Assembly: GCA_036365145.1 (NCBI GenBank)
Contig: JAEOAD010000004.1
Span: 48,762,001 to 48,826,000, forward strand
DNA from: Orientallactaga sibirica
Lineage: Eukaryota; Chordata; Mammalia; Rodentia; Dipodidae
Length of the DNA: 64,000 nucleotides
Reading direction: 5' to 3'
Below are positions 56,424 to 64,000 of this stretch, piece by piece. Position 1 is the first letter of the stretch. Every line of letters begins with the position of its first letter. Below the pieces are notes generated by a model that was not told the origin of the DNA, did no database searches, and saw only the letters and a program-made list of their open reading frames with translations. The position numbers and the translations under genes are program-made.

Positions 56424-57634
56424 TTAAATATATATATATATTTTTTATTTATATTATTCTGATTTTACATTCATAGTATTGGTTCCATTGTCCTCCTCCC
56501 CGTCCTCCCACTTTCAAAGGGACCCTCATCAATGGGGAATGTGGGTCATGCATTGTGATTTTACTCAAGAGTTCTGGTGGATAGGCCCCAGTCTCTGTGC
56601 ATAATGCCCCAACTTGTGACTCTAACAATCTTTCCGCCCCCTCTCCCGCGAGTTTCCCTGAGCCACATTGGGGTCATTTTAGTTCTGCTTCCTTGATGAG
56701 GTTTTGGGAGCCTCTGTGTCTCTGGATATCTGGCTTAGTTGGAGTTGGATGTTCTCTGTGTTTATCTCCTTCAGCCTTTTTCTGGTGTTATGATTGCCTT
56801 GAACGCTGTATTCTTAGCCCTATTCGCAGATGACACGATTCTATACATAAGTGACCCGAGAACTTCCATCCCAAAACTCTTAAAGGTGATTAGCACCTTC
56901 AGCAAAGTAGCAGGATACAAAATCAATGCACAGAAATCAGTAGCCTTTTTGTATGCAAAGGACAAAGAGACAGAAAAAGAAATAACTAACATCGTCCCAT
57001 TTTCAATTGCAACAAAGAAAATAAAATACCTTGGAATAACATTAACTAAGGAAGTGAAAGACCTATACAATGAAAACATAAAAACTCTCAAAAAAGAAAT
57101 TGAGGAGGTCCTACAAAAATGAAAAGACCTCCCATGCTCCTGGATTGGTAGAATTAACATTGTGAAAATGGCAATTTTACCAAAAGCACTTTATAGATTC
57201 AATGCAATGCCGATAAAAATCCCAACTTCCTTCTTCAATGAGATAGAAAAAACTCTCAAAATTCATATGGAAAGGCAGAAGGCCTCAGATATCCAAGCTC
57301 ATCCTCAGCAAAAGAAACACCTCTGGAGGCATCACCATACCTGATCTAAAGCTATATACAAAGCCATTGTAATAAAAACAACCTGGTACTGGCATAAAAA
57401 CAGGAATATAGACCAATGGAACAGAATTGAAGACCCAGACTTTGGGTCAAGAAACTACAGCTACTTGATATTTGACAAAGGCCCTAGCAACGTAGAATGG
57501 AAAAAGGACAGCATCTTCAACAAATGGTGCTGGACAAACTGGACAACCATATGTAGGAAAATGAAACTTGACCCACACATCTCTCCATGCACAAAAATGA
57601 AGTCCAAATGGATAAAAGACCTTAATATAAAAGT
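56424..57634 (-). mobile_element. Twin-primed (5'-inverted) L1 insertion
   Basis: Left part (56424-about 56785) is antisense L1 3' UTR starting at an inverted A/T-rich tail. Right part (about 56790-57634) is sense-strand ORF2, i.e. the 5' portion flipped. ATCGTTCGTTTTT (56411-56423) and ATTGTTCGTTTTT (57635-57647) flank the whole, differing at one base. This is the arrangement left by twin priming during L1 integration, with the ORF2 C-terminus deleted at the junction. Confidence 0.85.
56800..57634 (+). pseudogene. L1 ORF2 fragment: reverse transcriptase catalytic region and downstream
   Basis: The frame around 56739-57122 contains FADD at 56823-56834, the RT active-site motif (usually F/Y-A-D-D), then NINE-type thumb sequence with KYLGITLTKEVKDLYNEN. 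A TGA at 57120 replaces a conserved Trp codon. The frame then continues ([20 protein letters not shown]) until a frameshift near 57260, and a further frame reads [20 protein letters not shown] near 57474. The endonuclease and the C-terminus are absent; inactive. Confidence 0.85.
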
Positions 57635-57647
57635 ATTGTTCGTTTTT

Positions 57648-58430
57648 GATGGCTGGGTACTGGATCCCTGATAGTCATTAGCACTGCTCTCTCTCTCCTT
57701 CATTGTGTATTGAAAATCATTCAATCCACAAACATCTAGTGAAGCATAGTAGAGTTTCTCCTTGGGAAATTAGCGAGTAAGAGGTGGATTGTGGCATGGT
57801 ACTCACAAGGGCCATATAATTTACATAGTCCAGTCAGATCTATGAAATGATGTGGGATCTTAAAATAACCTAAGTTGCCTTCTAGAGCAGACGCTGTGGT
57901 TTGGGATTGAGTGACTGTGATAAGCCTCTACGTTGGGACCCATTTGTCCCATTGTGAGTAGAGATATGTATGTAAATTTTGTTCTTGGCTAGGTATGGCT
58001 TTCTAGAAGCTCTGTGTGAAGGCAGCTGCCACATTACCTGTGAGACGGCCACCCAGCGAGGCTAGCCTCTGAACACCTTCAGCACAGAGGACTGACAGTG
58101 ATACCTTAGATCTGCTCATGGAGGAGGCTTCTTTGCCCTCTGCCTGTGTCCCTGGAAGTGAGTGTGTCTCTAACATTAGGCTGCAGGAACACACGGAGAC
58201 CTAACCCATAGAAGACAGGGAGGTCATGGACCTCATGGGTAAGAACCTGGGCACCTTGTCCCTCTACATGGTGGATATTCTTTGGGCAGCTTACCCTGTG
58301 CTGCTCTATCCTTATATTGCTCCAACTCTCCTTAATTTTTCTCTGAAATGGTCTTACTTCATCCGTAATTTTGCTCTGAAATGGACTGCCTTGAACTATC
58401 AATGGATGCCCAGTCTACACCCTGCTGCAT
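57648..58430. other. Unassigned non-coding DNA
   Basis: No repeat recognised; ORFs up to 98 codons lack family likeness. Confidence 0.4.
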
Positions 58431-58720
58431 TCTGAATGTGTATGTCCCCCTCCCAATTTATATGATGAAATTCTTCTAAGTTGATGAAGCTGGGAGGTGG
58501 GCAGTCAGAAGCTAATTAGTTCACAAAGGGTAGAGGTTCACAAATGAGATTAGTGAACGAGACTCCTTCTCTGATCTTCCATGTGTAGCCCTAGAGAACA
58601 ACATAGAGACAGTTGTCTGGACCTGAAATTAGACCCTCACAGAACACTGAATATGCTCTCTTTGATCCTAGACTTTGAAGACATATATTTGTTATTTATA
58701 AGCCATCTCTCCAGCCCAAG
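58431..58720 (+). mobile_element. MLT1-type MaLR LTR, old
   Basis: CTGAATGTGTATGTCCCCCT, AAGCTGGGAGGTGGGCAGTC, CTTCTCTGATCTTCCATGTG, GATCCTAGACTTTGAAGACA and TTTGTTATTTATAAGCCA follow the MLT1 consensus order, a pan-placental ancestor of ORR1/MT. Confidence 0.65.
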
Positions 58721-59836
58721 AACAGATTTTAAGACATATTTTAATAGATTTCAAAAAAGTCATTTGACAACATTCACCCACTCAAGTATTGGTTTTAACA
58801 AAAAAATAATAATAACAAAAATAAACATTCAGGACATTAGGACAAGCACGGTTTCCTCAACCTCATAAAAAATAAGTATTTCTGAGTAGCCTACAGACAA
58901 CATCAAAATGCAACAGGTCCCTCTATCCCAAATGCTCCTTTGCTACAGCGATTTGATGGCTTCAGGTTAAACATAAGGGTGGAGTATAATCTACCCTTCC
59001 TGACCTAGGCCTTCCCATATTTCAAATTAACAATCCAGAGACTGAATTTACATGAAGAACAACTGACATAAATCCGGAAGATGCAAGGCTGTGCTGCAAC
59101 CCTGCCTCTGCCCATGAAGAAAGTGCCCCAATCTAGGCACAGCTCTAGTATGGGGTGGGTACACCATTACCACCCTGTATGAGCATACCTGTGACCACCT
59201 ACCTGCCAGTGTCTTCAAAGACCCAAGGAGAGGACACTGTCTGCAGGAAAAGTCTCACACTGACTTGACCATATTCACCAATCAGCCAAACACTGACAGA
59301 ATCCCAAAATTTTACCTCTAAAATTTTACCTCAGGTTTCCATCCTGGTAGAGGCAAGCAGAGCAATATTAGAGTTGCACGTGAGCCTTCTTTATCAACAT
59401 TGACTGAGGCAATGCTGCAGAATAAGCAACAGTAGTGCAATCTCACTTCCATAATTTTGGCAGGGTTTAGCAGGAGCAGAACCTGCACCATCTCTCAGCA
59501 GTGGGGTTAGGTGAGGTGGGACAAGGGTTCAGTGAAGAGCTGAGCCAGCCAGAAAAACTGGATGGGAGTGAGAGAGATCAATGTATTTGCCACACAGTTG
59601 TTCTCTTAACCTGGCATCACTATGGTGGAACTGAACTCAATGATCTGGAGCTTCCCAGTGCACTGTATAGAAGTGAAGCATGAAGAAATGCACCTTTGCT
59701 CACAGTAAGGCTCTGTTGGGGAGCTTATCTGATATCCCACTTGAGGTCAACAAGTCAGTGAGAAACATTGTTCATTTTTCCAAGGTGTCAGGAGCACCAA
59801 AACAGTGAAAGGCAGAGCTCCACTTTGTCAGGGCCA
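58721..59836. other. Unassigned non-coding DNA
   Basis: About 1.1 kb, no gene or repeat recognised. Confidence 0.4.
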
Positions 59837-60011
59837 ATGGGAAGATTAACACGCAAGGCTGCACTTGCCTACAAGGAGGTACATGCATCTGGGGTTTGTT
59901 CACAGTAGCTGAGAGGCCACTGGTGTGCCCATTCTTTCTCTCTCTGCTTCTTCCTCTCTGTCTCTCTCTTTCTGTTTGTCTCCCTTAAATAATAAAAAGA
60001 AAGAAAGAAAG
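59837..60011 (+). repeat. tRNA-derived SINE (long variant), 5'-truncated
   Basis: CAAGGCTGCACTTGCCTACA, GGGGTTTGTTCACAGTAGCT, TCTC region and an AAAGAAAGAAAG tail. The promoter half is missing. Confidence 0.85.
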
Positions 60012-60051
60012 AAATTACCTTAAGAACTACCATTAGATCCAGCTATACCTG

Positions 60052-60214
60052 TGTGGTGGTTTGATGCAGGTGTCCCCCATGAACTTAGGTGTTCTGAATG
60101 TTAGGTTCCCAGATGATGGAGATTTGTGAATTAACACCTCCTGGAGGCAGTGTATTGTTGGTTGTTGAGAGCTGGCTTATGGGTGTTATAGCCAGTGTCT
60201 CCTTGCCAGTGTTT
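60052..60214 (+). repeat. ORR1-like MaLR LTR, 5' half only, inside L1
   Basis: TGTGGTGGTTTGATGCAGGT to TCCTTGCCAGTGTTT, collinear with the first half of the LTRs at 17.9 and 33.8 kb. L1 sequence runs up to it (CCAGCTATACC) and resumes after it (TTTGGGCATATTGCC), so the missing half was lost after insertion. Confidence 0.85.
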
Positions 60215-60245
60215 TGGGCATATTGCCTAAAAACTCTACCATTTT

Positions 60246-60484
60246 ATTTTTGAGAGAGAGACAGAGAAAGAGAGAGAGAGAGACAGACAGATAATGGGCA
60301 TGCCAGCGGCCTATCAGCCACTGTGAATGAACTCCAGACACCTTCGCTCCCTTTTAGGCAAGTGCGGCATTGCGCCCTTGCGTCACTTTTTGCATCTGGC
60401 TAAACGTGGGACCTGGAGAATTGAAGGGGTGTTCCTAGACTTTGCAGGCAGGCACCTTAACCTCTAAGTGATCTCTCTAGCCCC
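60246..60484 (-). repeat. tRNA-derived SINE (long variant) inside L1
   Basis: TTTTTGAGAGAGAGACAGAG, GCGGCATTGCGCCCTTGCGT, CTAAGTGATCTCTCTAGCCC. Perfect 14-bp duplication AACTCTACCATTTT at 60232-60245 and 60485-60498. Confidence 0.95.
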
Positions 60485-60712
60485 AACTCTACCATTTTTA
60501 TGCCTGCTCTATTCACAATAGCCAGAAACTGGAAGCAGCCCAGATGCCTATCAATAAATGAATGGTTAATGAAGATGTGGTACATATACACAGTGGAATT
60601 CTACTCAGCAGTAAAAAAAATGAAACAATCAAATTTTCAGAAAAATGGAGGGACTTGGAAAAAAATCAAGCTGAGGTCACACAGGCTCAGAAAGACAAAT
60701 GCCATATGACCT
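60485..60712 (+). pseudogene. L1 ORF2 C-terminal end
   Basis: Reads ALFTIARNWKQPRCLSINEW, then KMWYIYTVEFYSAVKK, a pattern conserved at the L1 ORF2p C-terminus, and ends near 60710. Too short to have enzymatic activity. Confidence 0.75.
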
Positions 60713-62275
60713 CTCTCATATGCAGTTCCTAACCTGGTTTAGCATCAGTTAATTGCAAGCCATAATAAATACCTGTAGTATGGACATGACATTAGAATGA
60801 AAATGGGACAAAAGGGAAATAGTGAGGGAAGGGAGGAAGGGCTCCTGGAAAAGTCAATGATCACCAAAAATAAAAGAAAGAAACAAGCAAACAGAGAAAG
60901 GAAGAAAGAAAGAGAAATGAAGGAAGGAAGGAAAGAAGGGAGGGAAGGAGGGAAGAAGGAGAGAGAAAGGCCTAAGAGGTAGAGGAAGGGAGTGTGGGGA
61001 GGGATACACAAAACTAATTGCATCATGGATCAATCCCATAGAAACATTCTCCCAGGATAGCACTCTATAAGTCATTACCCTCAATAAGGGGGAAAGTGAC
61101 CCAAACAGAAGAGCTCCATAAAAGGTGGAAAAAGCATTACCCTAAAACCATGGGCACTGGCTGGCAAATTCCCAGAACCAGAATTGGGTTCCCCCCTACA
61201 GTGAACTGTTTGTTGGTCAGGGAGACATAATAAGTCCCCAAAATAATACAGGCTATTGTCATGGTTACCTGCAAGAGCTAAGAGGCAAGTCTCTGTTGCT
61301 GAAGACACCACAGCCTGCAACCACAGGACATCAAGTGGCCATGCTGGAACTGAGAGGGAATCAAGTTCTCTCCTGGCTAGCCCTCATAGTACTGGAAAGT
61401 GCTGTAAGAGCACCTGGAGAAAAACAGTTGCCAACTGATTGGTTAAGCAGGAGACCCTGCCAGTTACAAAATTAACCAGCCAAGCAAGAAGTATACACTT
61501 GTGAAACAGCAACACACAGACGATGATGCAGGTAACCAACTGCTCGCTGATTGGACATAAGATCTGTTCAGTGGGGGTGAACTTATATCTTGCTCTGGGA
61601 ACCAAGTCAGATTCCCTAGAACAGGAAACCAATAGGCTCCAGAGAGAACCTCCGCTGCTCCCTAAGAAGAATGAAGATGCACATCAATGTATCTTCCTAA
61701 TGACTGGGCTTCTCCCCTTTTATTCAAACTGTTCTCACTTTTGACTGGAGAATCTCTTCAATTTTATAGATGGAAGAGAATATGGGAGAGAACTAGGATA
61801 CATCACTACATCAAGAAGAGAGCTGACTTGTCTTCCAGGAGATGGGTTACCTCCACCTCATCTGCTCAGACCCAGAGGTCATTACAGGGGAAGCAGTGAC
61901 ATGAATACTGCTTTCAGAGCTTGACTTACAACCAGTTCCAGGAAAATGGAAGCAGATACTGTGGTCAGTCAAACCTCATAAGAACAGAGACCCAAAGTTT
62001 ACAGAGAAAGCAATACTAAATTAGATCTCTATCTTGTCCACCAAGGCTCAAGGAGCGTTGTGGAAGAGGGGGCAGAGAGATTGTAAGAGCTTCGGGGTGG
62101 GTGGGAATACCCTGAGACAGCATGTTTAACACATCCCTGCAGAGACTGACTAAGGCCTCTTGGTCCCCACAAAGAATAAGAATAACTCCACCAAAGACCT
62201 TCAGTAGAATTGGGGTAGAGGGAAGGGAGCCTATGTGTGTAATCTTTTTATTTAAAAAAAATCAATAAATCAGGA

Positions 62276-62490
62276 CTGGAGAGATGTCTTCTTGGTTAAG
62301 GCACATGTCTGCGAAGCCTAAGGACCCTGGTTTGATTCTCCAAGTCCCATATAAGCCAGATGCACATGGTGGCATATGCATCTGGAGTTGGTTTGCAGTG
62401 GCTAGAGGCCCTGACGTGCCCATTCTCACTCTTTCTCTCTCCCTCTCACTGTCTCTAATAACTAACTAAATAAAAATAAAATCTTAGAAA
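62276..62490 (+). repeat. tRNA-derived SINE at the L1 tail
   Basis: GGACTGGAGAGATGTCTTCT to CTCTAATAACTAACTAAATA. It sits in or next to the A-rich tail of the preceding L1. Confidence 0.9.
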
Positions 62491-62736
62491 AATCAATCAA
62501 TAAAAAAGCACAACTTCAATAAGAGAGGACAATTTACTCAGGCCAACGAGATGACAGGTAGTGACATTATGTCAGACTGAAGCAACAATAATAAAATCCT
62601 ATTGGCAAGAAACTATAGATATCGTTGAAACTGAAAAGATCCTTCATCTGGAGAGGAAAGGAGAGCATAAAAGGGTCATCCCAGAGTCCAGAAGAAGTCA
62701 ATCCACCTGAGATCTCTTAAGATTTCAGTTAACCAC
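62491..62736. other. Unassigned non-coding DNA
   Basis: A-rich at first, then no recognised element. Confidence 0.4.
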
Positions 62737-63118
62737 TGTTGGAGATAGTTCCAATGTTTCCAATGCTGTTGGGACAGATATCTAACCACACGGTTTTATG
62801 GGAGGAAGAGATTTACTTCAAGCCTATAGATCCAGGGGAAGTTCCATCAATGACAGAGAAGCTGGTTCCCATTCTTAAATCCAAGCGGAGACAGAAACAA
62901 CCACCAGCCAGCAAACACCTCAAAGCAGAAGGCAGGAAGCCAATAGAGCTCACACTGCTCTATTGTCTGGAGTTCAGACCTGCCCCCAGTGACACCTTAG
63001 GCTGCACTCCAGGATCCACCCCCAGTGACACCTCCACCAGCCAGGCAGCTGGAGATCCAAATTACCAGTTTAATTTTAATACCTGAGTCTATGGAGGACA
63101 TACATTCAAACTACCACA
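62737..63118 (-). mobile_element. MaLR 3' LTR (antisense)
   Basis: On the minus strand it starts TGTGGTAGTTTGAATGTATG (63118) and ends ...CAACA (62737), 382 bp. Same family as the LTRs at 27.05 and 28.47 kb. Confidence 0.85.
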
Positions 63119-64000
63119 TTCTGCCCCTGGCCCCCATTGACTGATAACCATACCACAATGCAAACTGTTTAATTCTACTTTAAAGGTCCCATAAGCTTTA
63201 CCAACTTTAAGATTATCTCTTAGTTGTAAATCCTGTAAAATCCAAACAAGTTACATACTTCCAATATATAATTGCACAGAGTAAACATTTCCATTGCTAT
63301 AAGGCATAAGCAGAAGAGATGTACTAATGCAAAATCAATAACCATGAGGCAAACATCACCAAATATCTGCAGGTCAAATCCAACATCCATAATAAGTGAT
63401 GACAGTCTCTGGAATTTGCAATTTCATTCCCTCCATCTGGGCTGAGTAGCTGGGGAAAAATTCCATCCTGCACCAACAGCACTCCATGCTAGCTTTTGCA
63501 TAATCATGGTATAGACAAAACATCTTCAGGTTTCCACTGCAAACCACAGTCCATCTTGTCATGGCCTCATTGGCCTCAGTGCATTGCCCTGCTTCACATA
63601 TCACATCTCCACAGCTCCTGTAACTGTGTGTAGGTCATAACCCACTTCCATGTGTTGTTCATACTTCCAAAACCCATACCAGGTGTGCAGCTACACAGCC
63701 ATCTTGTTAATCCAGGGAGGGTATGAATCTTACCTTCAGCCTTCAGAATTCTTACTTCTAGTCATCTCCTTTCCAAAGAGTTTGTATTCCTATTTATCCA
63801 GTCTGTCCTGGGTGGACACCACCTTAGGCATCTTTCCATTGTTTCAATGTAAAATAATTGGGCCATTTTTAATGATGTTAATCTGTTTGACAATGGCAGC
63901 TTCAATAACCTAAAACCTGTTTCTGTGGCAGTAATTTTAAATTTGTTTGAATTTTTCCTGTGATAAGCCATACATCTTTCAGTTCTATATCTTCTGCCAA
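63119..64000 (-). mobile_element. MaLR internal sequence, 3' part (antisense), runs off the window
   Basis: Directly upstream of the LTR on the minus strand lies a polypurine tract ATGGGGGCCAGGGGCAGAA (63119-63137). The non-coding interior beyond it (e.g. GTGAAGCAGGGCAATGCACT near 63594) resembles the 17.9-kb provirus in layout. The 5' LTR and primer site should lie past the right edge. Confidence 0.75.

Larger units (their letters stand above)
60015..62272 (+). mobile_element. 5'-truncated L1: end of ORF2 plus complete 3' UTR, with nested LTR and SINE
   Basis: L1 begins around AATTACCTTAAGAACTACCA. It is interrupted by an LTR fragment (60052-60214) and a SINE (60246-60484), resumes with the ORF2 end, then a purine-rich tract (about 60790-60990) and about 1.3 kb of 3' UTR sharing AGACATAATAAGTCCCCAAA, AGGGGGCAGAGAGATTGTAA and other blocks with the copies at 13 and 15 kb. 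Ends in an A-rich tail. Confidence 0.85.

Noticed and set aside
58697..58718. TAAGCCATCTCTCCAGCCC, resembling an inverted SINE head
   Set aside because: No SINE body is attached and the position fits the MLT1 3' region, so it is probably coincidence or a tiny scrap.
1..64000. A novel multi-gene biological system
   Set aside because: I looked for clustered ORFs, conserved domains and regulated operon-like layouts and found none. The window is repeat-rich intergenic or intronic mammalian DNA.

Overview
This is mammalian nuclear DNA: AT-rich, CpG-poor, dense in retrotransposons and lacking any open reading frame that resembles a host protein-coding gene. The repeat set points to a mouse-related rodent. 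It includes 7SL-derived B1-type SINEs, tRNA-derived SINEs with a B2/ID-like head (GGGCTGGAGAGATGGCTTAG), B4-type ID-B1 composites ending in (CA)n, rodent-style L1 3' UTRs and ERVL-MaLR (ORR1/MT-like) LTRs. The tRNA-derived SINE is not the mouse, rat or hamster B2 I know. From memory its body and the B1 variant look most like jerboas (Dipodidae, e.g. Jaculus), but that species guess is inference.

Layout. 1-9 kb: Tigger remnant (1.65 kb), B1/B4/tRNA SINEs, microsatellites, unassigned sequence. 9-16.3 kb: MaLR-type LTR (9.4 kb); an internally deleted L1 with a complete-looking 5' end and target-site duplications (12.0-13.44 kb); a Tigger DNA transposon (14.3-16.3 kb) split by an L1. 16-23 kb: SINEs and a full-length ERVL-MaLR provirus (17.885-19.944 kb) with 5-bp duplications, a leucine-type primer-binding site and a nested L1 tail. 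23-31 kb: antisense ERV LTR, L1M and MER5A fossils, antisense L1 ORF2, antisense MaLR LTRs. 32-38 kb: nested SINEs and a solo MaLR LTR (33.8 kb). 38.5-40.0 kb: a nuclear copy of mitochondrial DNA (NUMT) covering ND3, tRNA-Arg, ND4L and the 5' half of ND4, split by a B1. 40.5-41.2 kb: antisense ERV-like LTR with repeated enhancer-like units. 42-56 kb: SINEs and long unassigned stretches, with one GC-box-rich patch at 46.2 kb. 56.4-57.6 kb: a twin-primed (5'-inverted) L1. 58.4 kb: MLT1 LTR. 60.0-62.3 kb: L1 3' end with a nested LTR fragment and SINE. 62.7 kb to the end: antisense MaLR 3' LTR plus internal sequence.

No operon, CRISPR array, functional RNA gene or complete host gene can be supported. 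The biology here is retrotransposition history: several insertions can be dated relative to each other because their target-site duplications are still readable. All family names come from recognising consensus features by eye; no database search was run.
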